A DNA stretch of 64,000 nucleotides from Pseudoalteromonas amylolytica (GTDB taxonomy: Bacteria > Pseudomonadota > Gammaproteobacteria > Enterobacterales > Alteromonadaceae). The number at the start of each line of letters is the position of its first letter. Within the stretch, counting starts at the first letter, position 1. Positions 10,859 through 20,089 of the stretch are shown here, one piece after another. Position numbers and translations under genes: made by a program. The DNA lies in contig NZ_MKJU01000006.1 in assembly GCF_001854605.1 (NCBI RefSeq), forward strand, positions 186,001-250,000, given 5' to 3'. The notes below the pieces were generated by a model. The model made no database searches, was not told the DNA's origin, and saw nothing but the letters and a program-made list of their open reading frames with translations.

Positions 10859-11342
10859 TACCTTTTTTTTGGGCATGAGTGGCTAGCTTCAAAAGTTTTT
10901 CTTGGAGGCTAGGGGGAGCATTTTGTGCCAGTTCAACTAATTGCGCTGCTGTTTGCTCGCTCATTACCCTTCCTGTGTTCGGTTCTTTTGATTGGCCCTG
11001 TTTGTTGTCTCTAGGGGTTAAGCGCTGTTGAGCTTCAGGGTTAGTGACTACCTTAACTTGTGTACACTCGATCATGCCTGCTTGTCTAAACTTCGATAAA
11101 ACTTCCATCTTCAGATAATTGAGTCTTGTGGCCAAAGTTGCTGATGCAGCTTCAATAACGAGTGTGCCATCACGGTAGTTAGCAACACGGGCTTTTTTAC
11201 TCAAAATAGGCCCTATTGCAGCCTCTAAAGTATGTTGAAGATGCGCCATTGTTTGTGATTTGTGGGTATAGTCACTTAGCTTATCTGACCACTTGCCCAT
11301 CAATTCATTGAGTTGTTTTGGATCATAGCGGTTTTTTGCCAT
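10842..11342 (-). CDS. dciA: DciA-family (DUF721) replicative helicase loader
   Basis: DUF721 proteins, named DciA, are the ancestral DnaB helicase operators in bacteria without DnaC. The 166 residues have the N-terminal DUF721 domain at about residues 20-105, rich in basic residues and containing ARVANYRDGTLVIEA and LRQ-like helices. The C-terminal tail is low-complexity and polar, ending in KKGKKNDA. The position between lpxC and secA on the opposite strand matches other marine gammaproteobacteria. Its stop codon sits within the shared terminator loop. The family is clear; the helicase-loading role is from family knowledge. Confidence 0.85.
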   Translation of the reverse strand: MAKNRYDPKQLNELMGKWSDKLSDYTHKSQTMAHLQHTLEAAIGPILSKKARVANYRDGTLVIEAASATLATRLNYLKMEVLSKFRQAGMIECTQVKVVTNPEAQQRLTPRDNKQGQSKEPNTGRVMSEQTAAQLVELAQNAPPSLQEKLLKLATHAQKKGKKNDA

Positions 11343-11563
11343 ACCGAAAGTAGCCTATTTGCTGATACTCAGCTCAGTATAACGCTGCATCAGGCGCAAC
11401 AGAAGTATTTGCGCTCTTGAATTGCATTAAATCGTACCCATATATTGGTAGGACCTCGGATACCTTCTTGAGCATTACAAGCAGCTGACTTACAACGTAG
11501 CAACTTAAGTTTACGTTCCAACCGTTAATTGACAGGAAAACGCGGTTGATTTCATTTCAGTGG

Positions 11564-11591
11564 TTTGCACACTCGCTGAGTCTGGTATGAT
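11564..11591 (+). promoter_or_regulatory. secA: Candidate secA promoter with extended -10
   Basis: TTTGCA (11564-11569) and TATGAT (11586-11591) are 16 bp apart, with an upstream TGG that makes an extended -10. Transcription would start near 11598, giving a secA leader of about 130 nt. The rest of the 389-bp dciA-secA gap shows no conserved gene apart from the small leader frame listed separately. Confidence 0.55.
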
Positions 11592-11636
11592 AGGGCATAA
11601 TTTTAACTTCAGGCATTATAGCGAGGTTTAATTAAC

Positions 11637-11735
11637 TTGCTGCCAAAGCGAACAGTGCGGCCTCATATGCCAATAAATAACAATATGGATATGGCGAAGG
11701 TCAGCCATCACAAGAGTGAAACGGTTTTAACATGA
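11637..11735 (+). CDS. Possible short leader peptide translationally coupled to secA
   Basis: A small frame in the secA leader ends in TGA that overlaps the secA ATG (ATGA). It could start at TTG 11637, ten bases after a GCGAGG ribosome-binding-like sequence (32 codons), or at ATG 11667 (22 codons). The encoded peptide is polar and basic with [16 protein letters not shown] at its end. It has no signal sequence and no arrest motif like that of E. coli SecM or Vibrio VemP. In those organisms an upstream peptide senses secretion stress, which makes the position suggestive. It may equally be chance. Confidence 0.25.
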   Translation: MLPKRTVRPHMPINNNMDMAKVSHHKSETVLT

Positions 11736-14443
11736 TAGCTAATTTATTTACCAAGATTTTTGGTAGTCGCAACGACCGCACTATTAAAAACTTAAGAAAA
11801 ACGGTCGCCCTAATCAATGCGTTAGAAGAACAGTACAGCTCCCTTTCGGATGAAGAACTAAAGGCTAAAACAGCAGAATTCAGACAGCGTTATGAGCAAG
11901 GTACAAGCTTAGACGATCTCTTGCCAGAAGCGTTTGCAACGGTTAGAGAAGCCTCTAAGCGTGTATTCAATATGCGCCACTTTGATGTACAGATGATAGG
12001 TGGTATCGTTTTGCATCAAGGCCGTATATCTGAAATGCGTACGGGTGAAGGTAAAACACTTACCGCGACCTTACCTGCATACTTAAATGGTTTAACTGGT
12101 AAGGGCGTGCATGTTATTACGGTCAATGACTACTTGGCCAAACGTGATGCCGAAACGAATCGCCCATTGTTCGAGTTTTTGGGCTTAACCGTTGGTTGTA
12201 ATGTGCCTGGCATGATGCCTCAGCAGAAAAAAGAAGCGTATGCTGCAGACATTACTTATGGTACTAACAATGAGTTTGGCTTTGATTACCTACGCGACAA
12301 TATGGCATTTAGCATTGCTGAACGAGTACAGCGCCCGCTTTATTATGCCGTGGTCGATGAGGTGGACTCGATTCTAATTGATGAAGCGCGTACCCCATTG
12401 ATTATTTCTGGTCCTGCAGAAGACAGTTCTGAGCTATACGCGAAAATCAATACGCTAGTACCTTCTTTAGAACTACAAGAAAAAGAAGATGAAGAAGGCG
12501 TGGAAGGCGATGGTGACTTTACATTAGATGAGAAGTCAAAACAGGTTCACCTGACCGAGCGTGGCCAGCTTAAAGTTGAAGAGTTACTCATAGACAATGG
12601 CTTGATTGAAGAGGGAGACTCACTTTATTCAGCGGGCAATATTACGTTGTTGAGCCATGTATATGCGGCGTTACGTGCCCATAAACTGTATCAAAAGGAC
12701 GTAGACTACGTAGTAAAAGATAACGAAGTTATCATTGTTGATGAGCATACTGGTCGTACTATGGAAGGCCGTCGTTGGTCTGAAGGTCTGCATCAGGCAG
12801 TTGAAGCTAAAGAAGGTGTTCGCATTCAAAATGAGAACCAGACACTGGCATCAATTACTTTCCAGAACTACTTTAGGATTTATGAAAAGCTCGCTGGTAT
12901 GACGGGAACCGCAGACACTGAGGCATTTGAGTTCCAGTCAATCTACGGTTTAGACACGGTTGTTATTCCAACGAATAAACCGATGATCCGTGATGATCGC
13001 GCTGACTTGGTATACCTAACTCAAGAAGAAAAATTTGAAGCAATTTTGGAAGATATTCGTGATTGCCAAAAGCGTGGACAACCAGTATTAGTAGGTACTA
13101 TTTCAATTGAAAGCTCTGAATACCTTTCTCATTTCTTAACGAAAGAAAAAATTGAACACAACGTACTAAACGCTAAATTCCATGCCCAAGAAGCTGATAT
13201 TGTTGCTGATGCTGGTTTGCCAGGTAAAGTGACCATTGCTACTAACATGGCTGGACGTGGTACAGATATTGTTCTTGGTGGTAACTGGCAGTCAGAAGTG
13301 GCCAAGCTCGAGAACCCATCGGAAGAACAAATCGCTCAGATCAAAGAAAAGTGGAAGCAAACGCATGATGCTGTTCTTGCTGCTGGCGGTTTGCATATCA
13401 TCGGTACTGAACGCCACGAATCTCGTCGCATCGATAACCAGTTACGTGGTCGTTCTGGCCGTCAAGGGGACGCGGGTTCGAGTCGTTTCTATCTGTCAAT
13501 GGATGATGCATTAATGCGTATCTTTGCAGGTGAACGCATGACCAACATGATGCGAAAGCTAGGTATGCAGCGCGGCGAAGCGATTGAACACCCATGGGTA
13601 AATCGCGCGATTGAAAATGCACAGCGTAAAGTAGAGGCACGTAACTTTGATATTCGTAAACAGCTTCTGGAATATGATGATGTGGCGAACGACCAACGCC
13701 GTGTTGTATACGAGCAGCGTAATGAGCTACTAGAAGAAGGCGATATCTCAGAGACCATCACTGCTATTCGCAGCGACGTGCTAAATAGCACTATCGATCA
13801 GTTTATTCCGCCACAAAGCTTAGCTGAAATGTGGGATATCCCAGGTTTAGAAGAACGCTTGAAAGCTGACTTTTTACTTGAGTTACCAATTGCTCAATGG
13901 CTGGCTGATGATGAGAAACTGTACGAAGAGAAGCTTCGTGATCGTATCATCGAAGAAGTAGAATCAGCTTACAAGCAAAAAGAACAGATGGTTGGTCCTG
14001 AAGTGCTCCGTCAGTTTGAAAAAGCAGTTATGTTGCAGAGCCTGGATCAGCACTGGAAAGATCACTTGGCAGCGATGGATCACTTGCGTCAGGGCATTCA
14101 TTTACGTGGTTATGCGCAGAAGAATCCAAAACAGGAATACAAGCGTGAGTCTTTCGAGTTGTTCTCAGAAATGTTGGAGAACTTGAAGGTCGATGTCGTG
14201 GGTATTTTGAGTAAAGTACAGGTTCGTGCAGAAGAAGATGTTGAAAAAGTAGAGCAACAACATCGTCGTAGCGAGCAAGCACCAAGAGAATACCAGCATG
14301 CGGACGCAGAGCAAGTTGGTGGTGAAGTACCAGAAGGTGCTGCAGCTGTAGCTTCGCGTACTGAACCTAAGGTTGGCCGTAACGAACCTTGTCCTTGTAA
14401 CTCAGGCAAAAAATATAAGCAGTGTTGCGGTAAACTTAAGTAA
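11732..14443 (+). CDS. secA: SecA, preprotein translocase motor ATPase
   Basis: ATPase that drives proteins through SecYEG. The 903 residues cover the complete motor: Walker A in [10 protein letters not shown] near residue 103, Walker B region [17 protein letters not shown] near 207, the preprotein cross-linking domain and the second nucleotide-binding fold ([13 protein letters not shown]). The helical scaffold/wing region follows. The C-terminal zinc-binding SEC-C motif [17 protein letters not shown] binds SecB and phospholipids. It has its own candidate promoter and ends in a strong terminator. Confidence 0.98.
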   Translation: MIANLFTKIFGSRNDRTIKNLRKTVALINALEEQYSSLSDEELKAKTAEFRQRYEQGTSLDDLLPEAFATVREASKRVFNMRHFDVQMIGGIVLHQGRISEMRTGEGKTLTATLPAYLNGLTGKGVHVITVNDYLAKRDAETNRPLFEFLGLTVGCNVPGMMPQQKKEAYAADITYGTNNEFGFDYLRDNMAFSIAERVQRPLYYAVVDEVDSILIDEARTPLIISGPAEDSSELYAKINTLVPSLELQEKEDEEGVEGDGDFTLDEKSKQVHLTERGQLKVEELLIDNGLIEEGDSLYSAGNITLLSHVYAALRAHKLYQKDVDYVVKDNEVIIVDEHTGRTMEGRRWSEGLHQAVEAKEGVRIQNENQTLASITFQNYFRIYEKLAGMTGTADTEAFEFQSIYGLDTVVIPTNKPMIRDDRADLVYLTQEEKFEAILEDIRDCQKRGQPVLVGTISIESSEYLSHFLTKEKIEHNVLNAKFHAQEADIVADAGLPGKVTIATNMAGRGTDIVLGGNWQSEVAKLENPSEEQIAQIKEKWKQTHDAVLAAGGLHIIGTERHESRRIDNQLRGRSGRQGDAGSSRFYLSMDDALMRIFAGERMTNMMRKLGMQRGEAIEHPWVNRAIENAQRKVEARNFDIRKQLLEYDDVANDQRRVVYEQRNELLEEGDISETITAIRSDVLNSTIDQFIPPQSLAEMWDIPGLEERLKADFLLELPIAQWLADDEKLYEEKLRDRIIEEVESAYKQKEQMVGPEVLRQFEKAVMLQSLDQHWKDHLAAMDHLRQGIHLRGYAQKNPKQEYKRESFELFSEMLENLKVDVVGILSKVQVRAEEDVEKVEQQHRRSEQAPREYQHADAEQVGGEVPEGAAAVASRTEPKVGRNEPCPCNSGKKYKQCCGKLK

Positions 14444-14460
14444 TAAATAAAAGAGTAACG

Positions 14461-14488
14461 AAAAAGCGACCTTGAGTCGCTTTTTTTT
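14461..14488 (+). terminator. Rho-independent terminator after secA
   Basis: AAAAAGCGAC, loop CTTGA, then GTCGCTTTTT followed by further T. The perfect stem lies between secA and mutT, only 12 bp before the mutT start, so mutT depends on read-through or an unseen promoter. Confidence 0.85.
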
Positions 14489-14499
14489 CGGGAGCGATA

Positions 14500-14895
14500 A
14501 TGCAAAAGAAGATAGTAAATGTTGCTGTTGGTGTGATCATGAAAAATCGACACGTGTTTGTCAGTAAACGTGCTGAACACCAGCACCAAGGCGGCTTGTG
14601 GGAGTTTCCTGGCGGAAAGGTAGAAGCACAAGAAAGTATTTTTCACGCCCTCAAAAGAGAACTCGCAGAAGAAGTGAATATTACCGTCAATAGTTCACAA
14701 GCATTAATGCGTATTGAGCACGACTACGGAGACAAGCACGTTTGCCTAGATATACATTTGGTGGAAGACTTTAGTGGTGAAGCTAAGGGGCTAGAAGGAC
14801 AGTTATGTCAATGGGTTGCGATTGAGAACCTACATGAATTGTCTTTTCCTGAAGCAAATCGAGAAATTGTCTCCAAATTACAGTCGGACTTTTAA
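14500..14895 (+). CDS. mutT: MutT-type Nudix hydrolase (8-oxo-dGTPase)
   Basis: Removes oxidised GTP/dGTP from the nucleotide pool and so prevents A-to-C transversions. The 131-residue single-domain Nudix protein has the box GGKVEAQESIFHALKRELAEE at about residues 37-58, with the metal-binding REL-x-EE glutamates intact. The residue after EEV, usually Gly in the Nudix consensus (EExG), is Asn (EEVNI). FPGGKVE and PEANREIV match MutT of enterics. GGGAG six bases upstream of ATG is the ribosome site. The secA-mutT adjacency is the classical one. Confidence 0.9.
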   Translation: MQKKIVNVAVGVIMKNRHVFVSKRAEHQHQGGLWEFPGGKVEAQESIFHALKRELAEEVNITVNSSQALMRIEHDYGDKHVCLDIHLVEDFSGEAKGLEGQLCQWVAIENLHELSFPEANREIVSKLQSDF

Positions 14896-15010
14896 GTGAG
14901 TATGTACACGATTTGTTACCATTGAATATAGGTTTATTCGTCCATTGAAATTGTTTTCTGGACGTTAAGCGGTTTAAGATAATGTGGTACAACTTATGGA
15001 AATATCATAA

Positions 15011-17077
15011 ATGAATAAAATTAAATTAACGGCGGCGAGCGTCGCAATGACACTTGGTTTGTTGGGGTGCAGTGAACCTGCAAGTAACACTCAGGCTGCA
15101 GCTCAGCAGCAATCCCAGCAAGTTGCTAAAGTGTCGGGAATAGACCTAAACAATATTGACCGCACCGTAAGAGCACAAGATGATTTCTATTATCACGTGA
15201 ACGGAAAATGGCTTGAAAAAACACAAATTCCTGCAGATAAATCAAACTATGGCTCATTTTCACAGCTTTATGATGAGTCTCAAAAAGCCCTAAAAGAAAT
15301 ACTGGAAAGTGCCAAGTCAAATGCTCAGGCTGCGCCAGGCAGCGATGAACACAAGTTAGGTGCATTTTATGCGAGCTATATAGACGAAACCGCACGCGAA
15401 GAGCTAGGCCTATCGCCCATAAAAACTTACCTTAGTGAGATCAATGCGGTTAAAGACAAAGCCGAATTACCCGCTTTAATGGCAAAGGTGCTGAGCCAAG
15501 GTGGAAACACCCCATTTGGTTGGTATGTTAATAATGATGCGAAGAACTCAACTGAGTACGCACTGTATGTGTACCAGTCAGGTTTGGGTTTACCAGACAG
15601 AGATTACTACTTAAAAGACACCGATAAATTCAACAACATACGTGAAGAGTATCAGCAATATATTGAACAGGTTTTTACCAGACTTGGCCATAAAGATACA
15701 AAACAGATTGCAGCAAACATTCTAGCACTAGAAAAGGCTATGGCTGATGCACAGTGGACACGTGTAGAGAGCCGTGATGCGACTAAGACTTACAATAAAA
15801 TGACGCTAGCCGAAGTGGATCAGTTGATGCCACAGTTTGAATTACCAGCATTCTTCAATACCTTTGGGCTAGAACTTAAAGAGCTTATCGTCAGTCAGCC
15901 TTCATATTTACAAGGTTTGTCAGAAATCTATGGCGATACGTCACTTGAAACCTGGCAGCAATATCTTACCTTTCACTTTGTAAACAACCACGCCACTTTG
16001 CTAAACAAAGATATGGTTGAGCTTAAGTTCAACTTCTTTGATAAAAAGCTTAGAGGCCTTGAAGAGCAAGCTCCTACTTGGAAAAAAGCAGTAGATGCAA
16101 GCAATGCAGTATTGGGTGAGTTGCTGGGTAAAACTTATGTTAAGCAGCATTTTCCACCACAAGCGAAAGCTAAAATGGAAGCGCTGGTTGCGAATTTGAT
16201 CATAGGGTTTGAACAGGCTATTGATGATCTTGAATGGATGAGCGCAGAGACTAAAATTGCAGCCAAAGAAAAATTAAGCAAGTTCACACCTAAGATTGGC
16301 TACCCTGATAAGTGGAAAGATTACTCGGCACTACAAATCAACCGTGATGACCTGCTTGGTAACCACGTACGCTATACTCAATGGTCATACCAAGAGATGG
16401 TGAATAAAATGGGCAAGCCAGTGGATCGCTCAGAGTGGCTCATGACACCGCAGACAGTAAATGCTTATTATAACCCGGTAAACAATGAAATTGTTTTCCC
16501 TGCTGCTATTTTACAGCCACCATTCTTTAACCTTGCTGCAGATGACGCCGTTAACTACGGTGCGATAGGTGCCGTCATTGGTCATGAGCTAGGTCATGGC
16601 TTTGACGATCAAGGTGCAAAATATGATGGTGATGGCAACTTGCGCAACTGGTGGAGCGAATCAGATCTTGCACAGTTTGAAGCGCGAAGCAAAAACCTAG
16701 TAGAGCAATTCGATCAATTTAAGCCATTTGAAGATGCAAACGTCAACGGTCAGTTTACCTTAGGTGAAAACATAGGTGACTTAGGGGGCTTAACAGTTGC
16801 TTATAAAGCTTATCAAATCTCTCTAGGTGATAAAAAAGCGCCAGTTATTGACGGCTATACTGGAGAACAGCGATTTTTCATGGGCTGGTCACAGATCTGG
16901 CGTAGAAAATACCGCGAGGAAGAATTGCGTAACCGTTTGGTTACGGATCCACACTCACCGAGCCATTATCGTGTAATTGGCGTATTACCGAATATGCCGG
17001 AGTTTTATGAGGCATTTGATGTCAAACAAGGCGATCAGATGTATTTGGCGCCTGAGCAGCGTGTGAAAATTTGGTAA
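15011..17077 (+). CDS. M13-family zinc metallopeptidase lipoprotein (PepO/neprilysin-like)
   Basis: A 688-residue M13 endopeptidase. The N-terminus is a lipoprotein signal peptide with lipobox LLGC (Cys20), and the residues after it are Ser-Glu, so outer-membrane sorting is possible. The long N-terminal M13 domain includes DDFYYHVNGKWLE. The catalytic motif HELGHGF (HExxH) lies near residue 529, with the third zinc ligand in GENIGDLGGL about 55 residues later. The C-terminal region ends KIW, close to the C-x-x-W end of the family. It is flanked by terminators and appears monocistronic. A role in digesting small peptides outside the cytoplasm is from the family. Confidence 0.93.
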   Translation: MNKIKLTAASVAMTLGLLGCSEPASNTQAAAQQQSQQVAKVSGIDLNNIDRTVRAQDDFYYHVNGKWLEKTQIPADKSNYGSFSQLYDESQKALKEILESAKSNAQAAPGSDEHKLGAFYASYIDETAREELGLSPIKTYLSEINAVKDKAELPALMAKVLSQGGNTPFGWYVNNDAKNSTEYALYVYQSGLGLPDRDYYLKDTDKFNNIREEYQQYIEQVFTRLGHKDTKQIAANILALEKAMADAQWTRVESRDATKTYNKMTLAEVDQLMPQFELPAFFNTFGLELKELIVSQPSYLQGLSEIYGDTSLETWQQYLTFHFVNNHATLLNKDMVELKFNFFDKKLRGLEEQAPTWKKAVDASNAVLGELLGKTYVKQHFPPQAKAKMEALVANLIIGFEQAIDDLEWMSAETKIAAKEKLSKFTPKIGYPDKWKDYSALQINRDDLLGNHVRYTQWSYQEMVNKMGKPVDRSEWLMTPQTVNAYYNPVNNEIVFPAAILQPPFFNLAADDAVNYGAIGAVIGHELGHGFDDQGAKYDGDGNLRNWWSESDLAQFEARSKNLVEQFDQFKPFEDANVNGQFTLGENIGDLGGLTVAYKAYQISLGDKKAPVIDGYTGEQRFFMGWSQIWRRKYREEELRNRLVTDPHSPSHYRVIGVLPNMPEFYEAFDVKQGDQMYLAPEQRVKIW

Positions 17078-17095
17078 GCACCTGCTTTAGCTAAT

Positions 17096-17123
17096 AAAGA
17101 AGCCCGCGATTGCGGGCTTCTTT
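17096..17123 (+). terminator. Terminator after the M13 peptidase
   Basis: A perfect 12-bp stem AAAGAAGCCCGC, loop GATT, GCGGGCTTCTTT, followed by ACTT. Confidence 0.8.
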
Positions 17124-17161
17124 ACTTATAAATCTTGGTTGTTTCAAAACTATGAAAAAAT

Positions 17162-17179
17162 AATGATAGCGCTGTCATT
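17162..17179. promoter_or_regulatory. NagR-type operator upstream of chitobiase gene
   Basis: AATGATAGCGCTGTCATT is an 18-bp near-palindrome that resembles the AATGACA-rCGy-TGTCATT motif described for the LacI-family regulator NagR in Alteromonadales. A second copy precedes the GlcNAc permease gene (19976-19993). Binding by NagR and release by a GlcNAc catabolite are inferred. Confidence 0.75.
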
Positions 17180-17288
17180 TTAGTTTTTATATGATGAAGG
17201 AGAAATGAATCAGCTAATAATTAATCAACTCGCTTATAGAAGAATAGAAACGAAGCGAAGAGACTACCGCTTTATAAAGGAGCATACG

Positions 17289-19868
17289 ATGAGTTTTAAG
17301 CAAACGATAATGGCTAGCGTGTTAGCCTCCGTCCCCTTACTTGCCAATGCAACACTGTCGGATAGTGAATTGCAACGCTTTACCCAAGGTACTGCGCTAA
17401 CATTTGCGGTAGAAGACAACTTCCACAATGGGGCATCGAGCTTTATAGGCTCCATGACGTTGACAAACAATTCTGGTGTGGCGCTACCTAAAGGCGAGGG
17501 CGATTGGCAGATTTATATTCATTCGGTACGTAAGATCCATACAAAACAGGCATCAGGGTTTAAAGTTGAGCATATCAATGGTGATTTACATCGTTTCGTA
17601 CCGACGGCTGAGTTCCCCGGGCTTGCGGGTGGTGAGCAATTAACTATCAAGTTTGAAGCAAATGTTTGGATTGCCGCGTACAGTGACTTTATGCCGCGTG
17701 CATTTATGGTTGTTAAAGAACAGATTCCTGCTATTTTTGCTAATACTGATACCGAAGACTTACAACAATTTATTGCACCCATTGAGAGAGAAAACCAACT
17801 GAGGCGTTACAATGAACCTGTAGATCGTACTCAGCTAGCGACGGCGAAACTGCGCTATGAACGTAATCAAAACAGTGTCAAAGTGTCAGAAGAAGAAGCG
17901 CGCAAAAGAATTATTCCCAAACCCAACAAGGTGGATTTCAATCGTGGCAAAGCCATTCTCGATAGCAATTGGCAAATTCGCTTTGCTGGTCGGTTGAAAT
18001 CTGAACTTGCGGTTTTTCAGCAGGACTTAGCACAATACGGGTTAACGTTGGACGCACAGCCAGATCACATTGCCGTTCCAAAACAGCCAACAATTATTTT
18101 AAAAGTTGATAGCTCTATTGCTGATGGTAAAGCCCAAAGCTATCGTCTTGAAATTGATGATGAGCGAATTGAAATTGTGGGTGTGGACAACGCAGGCGTA
18201 TTTTATGGTATGCAAAGTTTGTTGGCTTTATTTCCCGCTGATGCGCGTGAGAGTGTAACGTTACAGAATGTAGAGATTGAAGACAGTCCAAGGTTAAGCT
18301 GGCGTGGCATGCATTACGATAATGCACGTAACTTTCATGGCAAAGAAGCGATGTTTAAGTTAGTTGAGCAAATGGCGCGCTATAAAATGAATGTTTTGCA
18401 TTGGCATTTCTCTGATGATGAAGGGTGGCGACTCGATATCCCAGGTTTACCTGAACTGGCACAGATTGGTGGACATCGCTGTTTTGATTTGACTGAGCAA
18501 AGCTGTTTATTGACTCAACTGGGAACTGGGCCGTTTAAATCGGGCTCTGGCAATGGCTACTTAACAAGAGAAGACTTTGTTGAGTTACTAAAGTTTGCTA
18601 AGGCTAGGCACATTAATATAGTGCCGGAAATAGAGAGCCCTGGACATGCGAGAGCATCCATCAAAGCAATGGAAGCAAGATATAATAAGTTGATAAAGCA
18701 GGGTAAAAAGGCGGAGGCTAGCGCTTACTTACTTAGTGAGCCTGGAGATGAATCTCAATATATTACGGTGCAAAGCTATACTGATAATTCTATAAATGTT
18801 TGTCTTGATTCTAGTTATGCATTTATGGAAAAAGTGACCTATGAACTACAAAGTATGTATCGTGACGCAGGTACACGATTAACTAACTTACATTTTGGTG
18901 GCGATGAAGTTGGGGCCGGGTCATGGGGAAAGTCTAAAGCCTGTCAAAATTTATTTGCGCAACCCAATAATGGTGTGTCAGGTGTTGCGGATTTAAAACC
19001 ATACTTTACTCAGCGCGTGGCAGAAATGCTCAATAAGCGCGGGATCACACCTGGTGCTTGGGAAGATGGCTTGATGTATGACCGCGTTAACCCTTTCAAC
19101 CGCTCAGCTTTTCCAAACAAAACATTTACGGCTAATGTATGGGATAACATTTGGGAGTGGGGCGTGGCAGACAGAGCATACCGTTTAGCCAATGAAGGCT
19201 ATCAAGTTATTTTGTCCCATGGCACGCATCTGTATTTTGACCACCCCTATGAAGCACATCCACAAGAACGAGGTTATTACTGGGCAACACGTTATATTGA
19301 TACCAAAAAAACCTTTAGCTATATGCCAGATGATGTGTATGGCAATGCTGACTTTACCCGTACTAGAGAGCCGATTGTAAATCTAGAAGCGCTGGTTGGT
19401 CGAGAGTTACCTCCACTCGAAAAGCCTGAGAATATTGTAGGAATGCAGGGACAAGTATGGAGTGAAACAATACGTACTGAAGAGCAAGTATTAGCAATGA
19501 TCTTTCCACGTATTCTAGCTGTTGCAGAGCGGGCGTGGCATAAGTCTAAGTGGGAAAGCGTAGGGTTAAATTCCAAGGAGTTTGATAAAGATTGGCAGTT
19601 GTTTGCTGCTGCCTTGTCAGTTAAAGAATTAGCAAAGCTACAGCACGATCAAGTCAACGCAAATCTACCAGTACCTGGCGCGAAGCTGGAAAATGGTAAT
19701 TTGTTTGCCAATAGCGCATTTCCTTATTTAACAATCGAATATAGTTTGGACGCAGGCCAAAGTTGGCAAGCGTATAGTGCACCGGTCGCTGTGAGTGACC
19801 CTTCAGTTGTACGTTTGCGAACACGCGTTGGGAAAAATAATGTAAGTCGTGTCACGGGGCTAAATTGA
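17289..19868 (+). CDS. Beta-N-acetylhexosaminidase (GH20 chitobiase)
   Basis: Cleaves GlcNAc from chitobiose and other beta-N-acetylhexosaminides. ATG 17289 is chosen over the longer open frame because AAAGGAG lies six bases upstream and it creates a signal peptide ending ANA. Of 859 residues, the N-terminal third is the CHB/HEX carbohydrate-binding domain and the GH20 N-domain follows. The TIM barrel carries LHWHFSDDEGWRLDIP and the catalytic Asp-Glu pair in HFGGDEVG near residue 538. A C-terminal Ig-like domain closes the protein. Together with the NagR-type site and the NagP permease it belongs to chitin use; periplasmic or outer-surface location is inferred. Confidence 0.93.
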   Translation: MSFKQTIMASVLASVPLLANATLSDSELQRFTQGTALTFAVEDNFHNGASSFIGSMTLTNNSGVALPKGEGDWQIYIHSVRKIHTKQASGFKVEHINGDLHRFVPTAEFPGLAGGEQLTIKFEANVWIAAYSDFMPRAFMVVKEQIPAIFANTDTEDLQQFIAPIERENQLRRYNEPVDRTQLATAKLRYERNQNSVKVSEEEARKRIIPKPNKVDFNRGKAILDSNWQIRFAGRLKSELAVFQQDLAQYGLTLDAQPDHIAVPKQPTIILKVDSSIADGKAQSYRLEIDDERIEIVGVDNAGVFYGMQSLLALFPADARESVTLQNVEIEDSPRLSWRGMHYDNARNFHGKEAMFKLVEQMARYKMNVLHWHFSDDEGWRLDIPGLPELAQIGGHRCFDLTEQSCLLTQLGTGPFKSGSGNGYLTREDFVELLKFAKARHINIVPEIESPGHARASIKAMEARYNKLIKQGKKAEASAYLLSEPGDESQYITVQSYTDNSINVCLDSSYAFMEKVTYELQSMYRDAGTRLTNLHFGGDEVGAGSWGKSKACQNLFAQPNNGVSGVADLKPYFTQRVAEMLNKRGITPGAWEDGLMYDRVNPFNRSAFPNKTFTANVWDNIWEWGVADRAYRLANEGYQVILSHGTHLYFDHPYEAHPQERGYYWATRYIDTKKTFSYMPDDVYGNADFTRTREPIVNLEALVGRELPPLEKPENIVGMQGQVWSETIRTEEQVLAMIFPRILAVAERAWHKSKWESVGLNSKEFDKDWQLFAAALSVKELAKLQHDQVNANLPVPGAKLENGNLFANSAFPYLTIEYSLDAGQSWQAYSAPVAVSDPSVVRLRTRVGKNNVSRVTGLN

Positions 19869-19975
19869 TTTAGCCCTATTCAGGCGCAAAGTCACTAAAA
19901 TTTTAATGTTTCAGTTTTAGTTACAATTGTGTTTAAAATCTAACTAGTCAAAAGTAAAATTTTAACGTAAAGTTA

Positions 19976-19993
19976 AATGTCAGCGCTGTCATT
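19976..19993. promoter_or_regulatory. NagR-type operator upstream of nagP
   Basis: AATGTCAGCGCTGTCATT, an 18-bp near-palindrome sharing the AGCGCTGTCATT half with the site at 17162-17179. It sits about 97 bp before the permease start. Confidence 0.75.
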
Positions 19994-20089
19994 TTTTGCT
20001 GCCATGCAAAGATAATGCATCTAGCTTTTGCTTTATGGCAATGCATGACAGTCAAAATAATGATATTAATTAGCAACAAGAAGAGAATT

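Noticed and set aside
11343..11731. Possible secM or vemP homologue upstream of secA
   Set aside because: No frame encodes a signal sequence with an arrest motif; only a short polar frame is present, which is listed with low confidence.
14110..14646. 178-codon minus-strand frame across the secA end and mutT start
   Set aside because: It is antisense to two well-recognised genes and to the terminator, and its product is Ser/Cys-rich nonsense.
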